A DNA stretch of 7,401 nt, from assembly GCA_021823365.1 (NCBI GenBank), contig JAKAOD010000146.1:1-7401 (forward strand), read 5' to 3'. Of the stretch, positions 1-5,973 are shown in pieces (the first letter of the stretch is position 1; each line of letters begins with the position of its first letter). The notes beneath the pieces are model-generated. The model ran no database searches, was not told the origin of the DNA, and saw nothing but the letters and a program-made list of their open reading frames with translations. The position numbers and the translations under genes were made by a program. The stretch comes from Actinomycetes bacterium (GTDB lineage Bacteria > Actinomycetota > Acidimicrobiia > Acidimicrobiales > Bog-793).

Positions 1-272
1 TGCTGCACGTGGCCACGCCGACCGTGGTGAAGTCCGCGGCGAGGATGGAGTCATCAGGCTTGGTCAAACGACGACGCGACGAGGCCGACCGTCGGCTCGT
101 GCGCGTCTACCTGACCGAGCGGGGACGCGCGGTCCAACGCGCGGTCGAACGCGCTCGGGACGAGCTCGAACAGCGCGCCACTGCGACGCTCACCGATACC
201 GAACGGCGCGCCCTGCTCCGCTCGCTCCGCAAGATCATCGCCCAGCTCGCCGACGCCACGCCGATGGGCTGA
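1..272 (+). CDS. MarR-family transcriptional regulator, C-terminal part (5' end outside window)
   Basis: The first 89 visible codons, read from position 3, give the second half of a MarR-type winged helix-turn-helix regulator. The segment ATPTVVKSAARMESSGLVKR looks like the recognition helix. It is followed by the charged beta-wing RRRDEADRRLVRVYLTERG, close to the family pattern D-x-x-D-x-R-x-x-x-V-x-L-T-x-x-G. The rest is the long dimerisation helix and a C-terminal helix rich in Arg, Glu and Ala (AVERARDELEQRA, ERRALLRSLRKII). Such proteins bind DNA as dimers and usually repress neighbouring genes until a small ligand or oxidant is sensed. The start and probable target lie to the left, so neither ligand nor regulon can be inferred. 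It converges with the sigma-factor gene across a 319-bp spacer. The family call is firm. Confidence 0.85.
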   Translation, partial: LHVATPTVVKSAARMESSGLVKRRRDEADRRLVRVYLTERGRAVQRAVERARDELEQRATATLTDTERRALLRSLRKIIAQLADATPMG

Positions 273-591
273 ACGCTTCGACCTCCGAGATGCGGCCGCC
301 AGCTACGCCGACCGTTCCCTGTCACCTGCACCGCTCTTCTGCGATCGGGCAGCGATTTGACTGCGGCCCAGACGCGAAGCCGGATCTGAATAGGAAACGT
401 GCATGGTATGGGCATGCCCTGTTCTGCCCTGCGCACGCCGGGGGACCGGCGGCAACCCTCCGGCGCGAAGGCGGCGTCTCACGCGAGCCGCACACGTCCC
501 GCCACCGCGCATCTAGCAGCGAACACGTCCCGTGCAGAAGCTCCAGGAAGCGCCACCCCCGGTACCCGGCGGGCGCCGCGGCCTGCGAAGG
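273..591. other. Convergent intergenic spacer, nothing recognised
   Basis: These 319 bases separate the 3' ends of the MarR gene (plus) and the sigma-factor gene (minus). Open frames exist on both strands because stops are rare in high-GC DNA. Their translations are Arg/Ala/Ser/Pro-rich without any recognisable domain. I saw no convincing hairpin followed by a T-run and no repeat array. Transcription termination of both genes must occur here or be factor-dependent. Confidence 0.6.
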
Positions 592-1506
592 TCATAAGAC
601 GAGGTCGAGCGTCCGGATCCGTTCCGGATCGGCGGTGACCTCGATAGCGACGACCTTGTCGTTGCGGATCACGAAGCGGAAGACTCCGACCGGACGCCCA
701 CCCGGCGCCCACACGGCCCCCGGCGAGCCGTCCACGAGCGCAGGCTGTGCGCCCGCCGCCCGGCCGGCGAAGGTCCGAGCAACAGCAGAGGCGCCGCGTA
801 GCTCCTCTTCGAGAAGAGGTGCTCCGAACTTTGCCCGCATCGCCGTCGTCTTCACCGCCACGGCGTCGGCACGCAGGACCACCTCGGGGTCCAAGACGGC
901 CAGGAGCGCGTCGAAGTCCCCGTCGCGCGAGGCGGCGAGGAAGGCCTCCACGACCCGCCGCTGGCGCTCGCGGCCGGCACGATCCGCAGCGGCCGCCCTC
1001 TCTGGGTCGGCGCCACCTTCTCCGGCGCGCACCTTGCGCCGGGCGCGGCTGGCGAGCTGTCGGGTGGCGGCCTCCGAGCGGTCGAGGATCGGGGCGATCT
1101 CCTCGAAGGGCACGGCGAACAGGTCATGGAGGACGAACGCCAGCCGCTCCGACGGAGCGAGGGCGTCGAGGACCACCATGAGCGCCGGGCCGATCGACTC
1201 GGCGAGCAAGGTGTCGTGGTCGGCCTCGTCGGCCGGTGCCGCCCTGGAGGTGTCAGGTACGTGGCCCCCGACCGCCTCCTCGGGGCGCGACCGGCGCGAG
1301 CGGAGCACGTCGAGGCAGATCCGGGCGACGACGGTGGTCAGCCATCCCGCCAGGTTGTCGATGCCGGCGGGGTCGTGCCGGGCGAGGCGGAGCCAGGCCT
1401 CTTGGACCGCGTCGTCGGCGTCGGCAGCCGAGCCGAGCATCCGGTAGGCCACCGCCTCGAGGCGGGGGCGGCTCTCCTCGAACGTCTCGGTCACCCAGTC
1501 GCTCAC
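592..1506 (-). CDS. ECF RNA polymerase sigma factor with fused SnoaL-like C-terminal domain (ECF41-like)
   Basis: This 304-aa sigma factor redirects RNA polymerase to a small promoter set. Region sigma-2 spans about residues 10-72 (RPRLEAVAYRMLGSAADADD, then VQEAWLRLAR and LAGWLTTVVARICLDVLRSRR). Sigma-4 spans about 105-157 (LAPSERLAFVLHDLFAVPFE, then EIAPILDRSEAATRQLASRA). A SnoaL/NTF2-like domain follows from about 183 to 295 (VVEAFLAASRDGDFDALLAV to VVAIEVTADPERI). This layout defines ECF41-like factors, where the C-terminal domain replaces an anti-sigma factor and tunes activity. The hallmark linker and C-terminal motifs are divergent: VPDTS where WLPEP-like is expected, ADPERI for NPDKL, DAVAVK for DGGGK. 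The GTG at 1506 was chosen because it gives the family-typical MSDW start and has GGAG nine bases upstream; a GTG at 1512 is possible. It is divergent to a CMD gene, the usual ECF41 partner. Confidence 0.92.
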   Translation of the reverse strand: MSDWVTETFEESRPRLEAVAYRMLGSAADADDAVQEAWLRLARHDPAGIDNLAGWLTTVVARICLDVLRSRRSRPEEAVGGHVPDTSRAAPADEADHDTLLAESIGPALMVVLDALAPSERLAFVLHDLFAVPFEEIAPILDRSEAATRQLASRARRKVRAGEGGADPERAAAADRAGRERQRRVVEAFLAASRDGDFDALLAVLDPEVVLRADAVAVKTTAMRAKFGAPLLEEELRGASAVARTFAGRAAGAQPALVDGSPGAVWAPGGRPVGVFRFVIRNDKVVAIEVTADPERIRTLDLVL

Positions 1507-1534
1507 GGTCACATTCTCCGATCGCCGTCCGTCA
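1507..1534 (+). promoter_or_regulatory. ECF41-type promoter for the CMD gene
   Basis: GGTCACA (1507-1513), exactly 16 bases, then CGTCA (1530-1534). The published ECF41 consensus is TGTCACA, about 16 bases, CGTC, so the match is six of seven in the -35 and complete in the -10. It reads towards the CMD gene at 1580, giving a short 5' UTR. The -35 abuts the GTG start of the divergent sigma gene (1506). Confidence 0.75.
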
Positions 1535-1540
1535 TAACAG

Positions 1541-1568
1541 TGACGGATCACCCCGCACCAATGTGACG
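1541..1568 (-). promoter_or_regulatory. ECF41-type promoter for the sigma-factor gene itself
   Basis: On the minus strand CGTCACA (complement of 1562-1568) is followed by exactly 16 bases and CGTCA (complement of 1541-1545). This is the same motif and spacing as the plus-strand promoter and points at the sigma gene. It implies positive autoregulation. The -35 ends one base before the AAGGAGG ribosome site of the CMD gene. Confidence 0.7.
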
Positions 1569-1575
1569 AAGGAGG
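1569..1575 (+). promoter_or_regulatory. Strong ribosome binding site of the CMD gene
   Basis: AAGGAGG lies four bases before the ATG at 1580. It is a near-perfect anti-16S match and fixes the CMD start. Most other starts in this window have weaker sites. Confidence 0.85.
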
Positions 1576-1579
1576 CTCG

Positions 1580-2050
1580 ATGCAGCGGATGAAGAACCCG
1601 GGCATGGTCCTGCCCCAGGCCACCAAGGCCATCCAGGACCTGGTCAAGGCGACCATGTCGGCAGGCGTGCCCCAGAAGACCATGGACCTCGTCCACCTGC
1701 GCACCAGCCAGATCAACGGCTGCAGCTTCTGCGTCTCCTCGGGAGCCGAGGCGGCCAAGAAGGCTGCCGGCACCGACGACCGGCACTTCTCCCAGCTCTT
1801 TTCGGTGGCGGCCTGGCGCGAGGCGCCCTGGTTCGACGACGCCGAGCGGGCGGCCCTGGCGCTGGCCGAGGCGATGACCCGGCTCTGCGACCGGGCCGAC
1901 GCCGTGCCCGACGAGATATGGGACGACGCGGCCAAGCACTACGACGAGCGCCGCCTCGCCGCCTTGGTCCTGTGGATCGCCACCAGCAACCTGTTCAACC
2001 GGGTCAACGTCACCGTCAGGCAACCGGCGGGAGAGGCGCCGTGGGGCTGA
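1580..2050 (+). CDS. Carboxymuconolactone decarboxylase (CMD)/AhpD-like protein
   Basis: This 156-aa all-helical protein belongs to the CMD/AhpD superfamily, whose members are peroxidase-linked thiol proteins or decarboxylases. The core is residues 35-65, with the CxxC motif at C48-S-F-C51 in INGCSFCVSS. The family usually carries a His four residues after the second Cys (CxxCxxxH); here that position is Gly55, so the relay His is missing. C-terminal helices follow (AERAALALAEAMTRLCDR, then KHYDERRLAALVLWIATSNL to NRVNVTVRQPAG), typical of CMDs paired with ECF41 sigma factors. The start is fixed by AAGGAGG. The gene is divergent from the sigma factor and preceded by an ECF41-type promoter, so it is the probable sigma target. 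The two cysteines suggest redox or thiol chemistry. The substrate is unknown, and muconolactone decarboxylation should not be assumed. Confidence 0.9.
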   Translation: MQRMKNPGMVLPQATKAIQDLVKATMSAGVPQKTMDLVHLRTSQINGCSFCVSSGAEAAKKAAGTDDRHFSQLFSVAAWREAPWFDDAERAALALAEAMTRLCDRADAVPDEIWDDAAKHYDERRLAALVLWIATSNLFNRVNVTVRQPAGEAPWG

Positions 2051-2196
2051 GCCGACAGGAGGCGTCCTGCGGGCACGCGAAGGCCCAGCCGAGTTCCAAC
2101 GTGCGGCCGCCTGACGCATCCTCTGTCACCGGCCACGACACCGTCGCAGCCGAGCCGCCGCCGGCGGAGCGGCTGACGTTCAAAAGGAGACGCCCC

Positions 2197-2643
2197 ATGG
2201 CGCCGTACCTCGCCCCGATCGAGAAGCCTCGGGGCCTTGTGATGAAGCTCGTGTACCTCTCTTCGGCCGCCGCCAGGCCGGCAAGGTGCTGGCCCCGATC
2301 AGGGTTCACTCGGCGCGCATGCCGCTCGCGTTCGGGAGCTTCTACGGCAAGCTCCCGAGGCTCGACAAGAAGCTCACCCTGGCGCCGCGCACCGCGCTGG
2401 CCATCCGCGAGCAGGTCGCGACGATCAACGGGTGCCTGTTCTGCATGGATGCCGCCCGGTGGCACGCGACGAGGCAATCACCCGAGGAAATCTCCCGGCT
2501 GGACGCGCTCGGGGAGCACCGGGCGAGCCCGCTCTTCACCGACGCCGAGCGCGCCGCCCTCGACCCAATCCCGGTCATGCTCGCGGCGGCCGCCAGCGCA
2601 AGCCGAGTTGTCCTCGCACGACGAGCGGTTCGCCAATGCCTAG
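2197..2643 (+). pseudogene. Frameshifted CMD-family gene
   Basis: The gene opens well, with AAAAGGAG (2182-2189) seven bases before ATG 2197, and MAPYLAPIEKPRGLVMKLVY is a typical CMD N-terminus. At CTCTCT (2257-2262) the frame breaks. Homology continues in another frame as LFGRRQAGKVLAPIRVHSAR, then GKLPRLDKKLTLAP, IREQVATINGCLFCMDAARW and LFTDAERAALD. Removing one CT restores one continuous protein (VYLFGRRQAGKV). The CxxC (C-L-F-C) is intact. After about 2570 similarity is lost; a short piece ELSSHDERFANA (2608-2643, in the first frame) resembles the family's next helix, implying a second frame change. The normal C-terminal AxNxxN-type helix is absent. It is therefore a decayed CMD gene of a subfamily different from the intact one at 1580. 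It precedes a sigma-factor relic in the same orientation, as in an ECF41 module. Confidence 0.8.
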
Positions 2644-2758
2644 GAAGGCAACGCCAGGCCATCTCGGCCGGTCTCGTATGACGATGACTCCACCTCGCGG
2701 CCGGCGCGAACCAGGTCGCAATCCAGGTGCCTTCGGCTGACGACGACATCCTGCCAGG

Positions 2759-3299
2759 GGCGCGAGCACTGGCCCAACTGCTCTGGGCACCCTTTCCCCT
2801 GCGGAGCGGCTGGCCTTCGTCCTCCACGACCTGTTCGACCTCACCTTCGACGAGATCGCCCCCATGGTCGGACGTACCGCGGCCACGACGCGCCAGCTCG
2901 CCAGCCGCGCGTCGCCGCGTTCGGGCAGCAGACATCCGGGGCCCCCGCCCCCGACCTCTCCCGACAGCGAGAGGTTGTCGACGCGTTCTTCGCTGCCGTG
3001 CACCGAGGTGACCTGGAGCTCTGGTGTCGGTACTCGACCCCGACGTCGTGCTGCGATCCGACGGCGGCAGTGCATTGCCAGAGGCCTCCATGGAGCTCCG
3101 CGGCGCGACCGCCGTCGCTCGCCGGACCCTCGACATCGCCAATGTCTCCCTGCCGAAGCTGCCGGTCCTCGTAAACGGAGCGGCTGGAGGAGTCGTGACC
3201 CTTGGTGACCAGCCGGTCGACGTCACGGGCTTCACCGTCTCCGGTGGAGAGGTGGCCGAGATCCACGTCATCCTTGGCCCTGTACGCGTTAGCCAGTTC
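2759..3299 (+). pseudogene. ECF41-like sigma factor relic: sigma-4 plus SnoaL-like domain, no sigma-2
   Basis: Pieces of one protein appear in three frames. At about 2792-2911, LSPAERLAFVLHDLFDLTFD then EIAPMVGRTAATTRQLASRA is region sigma-4. A one-base slip near 2909-2910 leads to RRVRAAD (2913-2933). Next, DLSRQREVVDAFFAAVHRGD (2953-3012) starts the SnoaL-like domain in a different frame. After another slip near 3019, LVSVLDPDVVLRSDGGSA continues to GGEVAEIHVILGPVRV (to about 3285) in a third. These align with the intact factor at 592-1506 (APSERLAFVLHDLFAVPFEE; VLDPEVVLRAD). No sigma-2 sequence is visible upstream to 2643, so the promoter-melting half is gone and the remainder cannot form a functional factor. 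The left edge is approximate; PSADDDI near 2732 may be the inter-domain linker. Unlike the intact factor, it keeps DGGS near the family DGGGK position. Confidence 0.82.
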
Positions 3300-3329
3300 C
3301 ACATGCCCTTCGCCGGTATGTTGCCGCGA

Positions 3330-3740
3330 CTACCCGACGGCAGACGGCGGGAGCACGAGCTGGGACTGCATGACGCGGGCGACCAGCCGGGCGTCGGCAT
3401 CGACCAGGTCGGTCTCGATGACGATGATCCTGCGACCGCGCTGGAGCGGCCGAGAGCTGGCATCGACATGGGAGTCGGCGACTGCCCGGAGGAAGTTGGT
3501 CTTCGACTCGATCGTGGTCGTGGATGCGCCATCGGGAAGGTTGAGATGTGCGCACAGACCCCCGGTACTGTCCGCGAGCGCCATGAGCGCCCCGCCGTGG
3601 AGGACACCTCCGGCGGTGCAGAGCCGCTCGTGCCAGACGAGGCGGGCTCGGACCTCGTCCGGGCCCGCCGCGAGCAGTTCGATGCCGAGCGTCTGAGCGA
3701 AGGGCATCAGTGTCAACAGATCGGGATGGCTGTCGGTCAT
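3330..3740 (-). CDS. PaaI-type hotdog-fold acyl-CoA thioesterase
   Basis: This 136-aa single hotdog domain hydrolyses acyl-CoA thioesters in the cytoplasm by family inference. Residues 48-57 (HGGALMALAD) form the signature HGG loop and the following helix, with Asp57 in the catalytic-acid position of PaaI-like enzymes. IESKTNFLRAV (77-87) and GRRIIVIETDLVDADARLVA (102-121) are the usual central strands. The length is normal for the family. The ATG at 3740 was chosen because GAGGTGG sits five bases upstream and the ATG overlaps the stop of the XRE regulator as ATGA; a GTG at 3749 would add three residues. The overlap implies translational coupling with the regulator. The C-terminus converges on the sigma relic. 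The substrate cannot be read from sequence; an aromatic or medium-chain acyl-CoA is a guess. Confidence 0.88.
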   Translation of the reverse strand: MTDSHPDLLTLMPFAQTLGIELLAAGPDEVRARLVWHERLCTAGGVLHGGALMALADSTGGLCAHLNLPDGASTTTIESKTNFLRAVADSHVDASSRPLQRGRRIIVIETDLVDADARLVARVMQSQLVLPPSAVG

Positions 3741-4564
3741 GTGGACCACCTCGATCTGTCGTTGGCGAGGCGCCGCAGCAGCTCGGCGCTCTCAGCGTCG
3801 GCGGGCAGGAACGTTTCGACGGCGAGGTCAGCGGAGGTCACCTCGATGGGCGCACCGAGGGTGGTGATCACTGAGAACAGCCGCGCCCCGCCCAGGCGCG
3901 TGGCGAGCTCGAAGCTCCCGAGGAGCGGGCCGCCCGGCCCAGGGTCCACGGAGGCGTCGGGGTCGGGCAGGTACCCTTCGAGCTCGTCGAGTAGGACTGC
4001 CAGCTCCTCATCCGCACCGTCGAGGGACTTGCGCCGCAGGCGCTCGAAGAAGGCGAGGTTGCACGTCGGCGAGGGCACCGAGATGCGCGGCAGGCCGCCA
4101 GGGTGGAATGCGAGGCGCAGCACGTTGACTGGCGGCTCGAGGAGGGCGGGATCGACCCCGTCGGTGAGAAGGCCGGCCGCGTCGTTGGCCGCGAGCAGCT
4201 TCCAGGTGCGGTCCACCACCAGAGCAGGGTTGGGCTCCAGCCCGGCGAGCATGAGCCCGAGGGCGTGGCGGAGCGCCTCCATGTCCGGGTGGTCGTAGGG
4301 GCGCTCGGGGTGCTCTGGCGCGTAGCCGGCGGCAAGGAAGAGCCGGTTGCGCTCGCGAAGCGGCATGTCGAGACGCACGGCCAGATGGGCGAGCAGCTCC
4401 CGGCTGGCCCTCGCCCGCCCCGTCTCGACGAAGCTCAGATGCCTGGTGGACACCCCCGACGCCAGCGCCAGATCGAGCTGGCTGAGGCGCCGGCGGAGGC
4501 GCCAGGTTCGGAGCAGGTCACCGGGCCCCTGCCTGTCCTGGCCAAGGACGGCGGTGCTCGACAT
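3737..4564 (-). CDS. XRE-family regulator with MmyB-like ligand-binding domain
   Basis: This 275-aa transcriptional regulator has an XRE helix-turn-helix at residues 15-70 (LRTWRLRRRLSQLDLALASG, then VSTRHLSFVETGRARAS). An MmyB-like PAS-type sensing domain follows at about 98-268. Its family hallmarks are visible: NPALVVDRTWKLLAAND, NVLRLAFHP, LFERL-like FFERLRR, and TLGAPIEVTSADLAVETFLP then ADAES near the end. A crystallised member of this family contained a fatty acid, so an acyl-like effector is plausible here. The start at 4564 has no Shine-Dalgarno; instead TATGGT lies six bases upstream, consistent with a leaderless mRNA. Extension to 4687 would cross the intergenic operator and is rejected. 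It is divergent to an MFS gene across a perfect palindrome and coupled to a thioesterase downstream. It is probably an autoregulated repressor or ligand switch for both. Confidence 0.92.
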   Translation of the reverse strand: MSSTAVLGQDRQGPGDLLRTWRLRRRLSQLDLALASGVSTRHLSFVETGRARASRELLAHLAVRLDMPLRERNRLFLAAGYAPEHPERPYDHPDMEALRHALGLMLAGLEPNPALVVDRTWKLLAANDAAGLLTDGVDPALLEPPVNVLRLAFHPGGLPRISVPSPTCNLAFFERLRRKSLDGADEELAVLLDELEGYLPDPDASVDPGPGGPLLGSFELATRLGGARLFSVITTLGAPIEVTSADLAVETFLPADAESAELLRRLANDRSRWST

Positions 4565-4570
4565 GTGACG

Positions 4571-4576
4571 ACCATA
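4571..4576 (-). promoter_or_regulatory. Candidate -10 element for a leaderless regulator transcript
   Basis: TATGGT on the minus strand (TAnnnT) ends six bases before the A of the ATG at 4564, so transcription would begin at or next to the start codon. TGGAGT 17 bases further upstream is a weak -35 and its T lies inside the palindrome. Bound regulator would therefore block this promoter. Confidence 0.5.
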
Positions 4577-4598
4577 GAGGCCGGACCGCGGCGACTCC

Positions 4599-4615
4599 AT
4601 TACCTGGCAGGTAAT
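4599..4615. promoter_or_regulatory. Perfect 17-bp palindromic operator ATTACCTGGCAGGTAAT
   Basis: Two 8-base arms, ATTACCTG and CAGGTAAT, flank a single G with no mismatch. The site lies in the 86-bp gap between the divergent XRE regulator and MFS gene. It is more AT-rich than its surroundings and overlaps the candidate -35 of the regulator. XRE-family dimers bind such short-spacer palindromes, so this is the likely binding site of the adjacent regulator controlling both directions. Binding itself is inference. Confidence 0.8.
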
Positions 4616-4650
4616 CGACCCTGCTACCAGCAGCGGCGCACGCTGGAGCG

Positions 4651-5973
4651 GTGAGCATAACCCGACCGCACGCCCTCGCCCCGACAACCTGCGCCGCCGG
4701 CAGACCCCGAGCCTCCACGAGGAGCGCTCTCGGCTTCTGGTTGGCAGCGGCCACCTACCTCGTGCTGCTCGCCGGCACCAACATCCCGACCCCCCTCTAC
4801 GGCCACTACGCGTCGGCGTTCGGGTTCGGTCCCGCCACCCTGACCGCCATCTTCGCCGTCTACGTCGCAGCGCTCGTGCCCTCCTTGTTGTTCGTCGGAC
4901 CGCTCTCCGACGCCATCGGCCGCCGGACGGTCCTGTTGCCGGCCATCGGTCTCGGCATCGTGGGTGGTGCGCTCTTCGTCGCCGCCCAGGGAGCCGCTTG
5001 GCTGTACGCCGCCCGCCTGGTCCAAGGGCTCGCCCTCGGCGCCGCCTCCGGACCGGTCACGGCCCTCATCGTCGAGCGCGAGCCGAACGCCGATCGCAGA
5101 CGAGCAGCGATGGTGGCGGCCGTGGCCGCGGTCGCAGGCGTGGGGTCAGGACCGCTCCTCGGAGGCCTTCTGGCGCAGTACCTGCCCGCCCCCACCGTGC
5201 TCCCCTACCTGGTCGAAATAACCCTTCTCGTCTGTGCGGGCGTGGCCACCGCCCTCCTCCCCGACCCCACCAACCGGCTCCCCTACCGGCCGAGGCGCCC
5301 CTCCATCCCCGAGGGCATCGGGGCAACGTTCGCCGTCTCAGGAGCGACTTCGTTCGTCACCTGGGCCGTCACCGCCATCTTCCTCACCCTCGTCCCCTCC
5401 TACGCCGCCGCACTCACCCACTCGGCGAACCTCGCCCTCGAAGGGGTCATCGTGGCCGTGCTCTTCGCCGCCTCGGCGCTCACCCAACGGTTCACCTTCG
5501 GAAAGAATCCCCTCGCCCTCCAACGCATCGGGCTCGCCGCGCTCGTCGCAGGTGTCGGCCTCTTGTGCTGGGCCGGCGTGGCGGGCTCGGTCTGGCTCCT
5601 TCTCGCCGCCAGCGTCGTCGCCGGGACCGGCCAGGGCATGGCCTTCCTCGGCGCGATGACCGAGATCAACGCCGTCGCCCCGCCCCAGCGCCACGCCGAG
5701 GTGCTCTCGAGTTTCTATGTCGTCACCTACCTCGGGACCGGTATCCCCGTCCTCGGTGTCGGGTTCCTCGCCACCGCCATTGGGCTTCTGTCCGCCGTCG
5801 AATGGTTCTCCGCCGGCGTGGCCGCCGCTGCCATCGTGCTGCTCGGCGCGCTCCTGCGTCAGCCGAGCCGTACTCCTTCCGCCCAGGTTCGTCCCGAAGC
5901 ACGCCCCGACCAACGGTCGACATCGCAAGGCGTCGACGCCACCGGAGCCACCAGCTCCCCAGCTGGGCGATGA
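4651..5973 (+). CDS. Major facilitator superfamily transporter, probable drug/metabolite exporter
   Basis: This 440-aa membrane protein has about twelve hydrophobic segments, the first starting near residue 26 (ALGFWLAAATYLVLLAG). The cytoplasmic loop after TM2 carries motif A as GPLSDAIGRR (83-92). TM5 has GVGSGPLLGG (163-172), matching motif C (GxxxGPxxGG), which marks proton-coupled antiporters of the drug-efflux type. RLVQGLALGAASGP (122-135) is the usual TM4 stretch. A basic central loop (PYRPRRPS) separates the halves. The hydrophilic tail (about 403-440) is longer than usual. The GTG start has GGAG only two bases upstream, so initiation may differ slightly; an in-frame TTG at 4741 would lack a site. 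It is divergent from the MmyB-like regulator across the palindrome and its stop overlaps the next gene (ATGA). Efflux is inferred; the substrate is unknown. Confidence 0.9.
   Translation: MSITRPHALAPTTCAAGRPRASTRSALGFWLAAATYLVLLAGTNIPTPLYGHYASAFGFGPATLTAIFAVYVAALVPSLLFVGPLSDAIGRRTVLLPAIGLGIVGGALFVAAQGAAWLYAARLVQGLALGAASGPVTALIVEREPNADRRRAAMVAAVAAVAGVGSGPLLGGLLAQYLPAPTVLPYLVEITLLVCAGVATALLPDPTNRLPYRPRRPSIPEGIGATFAVSGATSFVTWAVTAIFLTLVPSYAAALTHSANLALEGVIVAVLFAASALTQRFTFGKNPLALQRIGLAALVAGVGLLCWAGVAGSVWLLLAASVVAGTGQGMAFLGAMTEINAVAPPQRHAEVLSSFYVVTYLGTGIPVLGVGFLATAIGLLSAVEWFSAGVAAAAIVLLGALLRQPSRTPSAQVRPEARPDQRSTSQGVDATGATSSPAGR

Noticed and set aside
273..591. Rho-independent terminator or small RNA in the convergent spacer
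   Set aside because: GC-rich self-complementary bits occur by chance here and none is followed by a T-run.
290..1447. Long plus-strand open frame (385 codons)
   Set aside because: It is antisense to the clear sigma-factor gene and its translation is Arg/Ser/Ala-rich without domains; it is a high-GC shadow.
1507..1935. Extending the sigma factor upstream to an ATG at 1935 (447 aa)
   Set aside because: The extension crosses both ECF41 promoters and lies antisense to the CMD gene; the family-typical MSDW start with GGAG spacing is at 1506.
2124..2146. TGTCACC followed by CGTC upstream of the second CMD as an ECF41 promoter
   Set aside because: The spacing is only 11 bases instead of 16, unlike the two well-spaced sites at 1507-1568.
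2342..3607. Minus-strand open frame of 421 codons
   Set aside because: It runs antisense to the CMD and sigma relics and overlaps the real thioesterase in another frame; Ser/Arg-rich with no recognisable domain.
3024..4298. Plus-strand frame of 424 codons as one gene
   Set aside because: Only its first 90 or so residues are real homology (SnoaL part of the sigma relic); the rest is antisense to the thioesterase and XRE genes.
4998..5969. Upstream extension of the DinB-like gene inside the MFS gene
   Set aside because: The extension is Arg/Pro-rich shadow sequence of the transporter; the ATG at 5970 overlapping the MFS stop is the sensible start.
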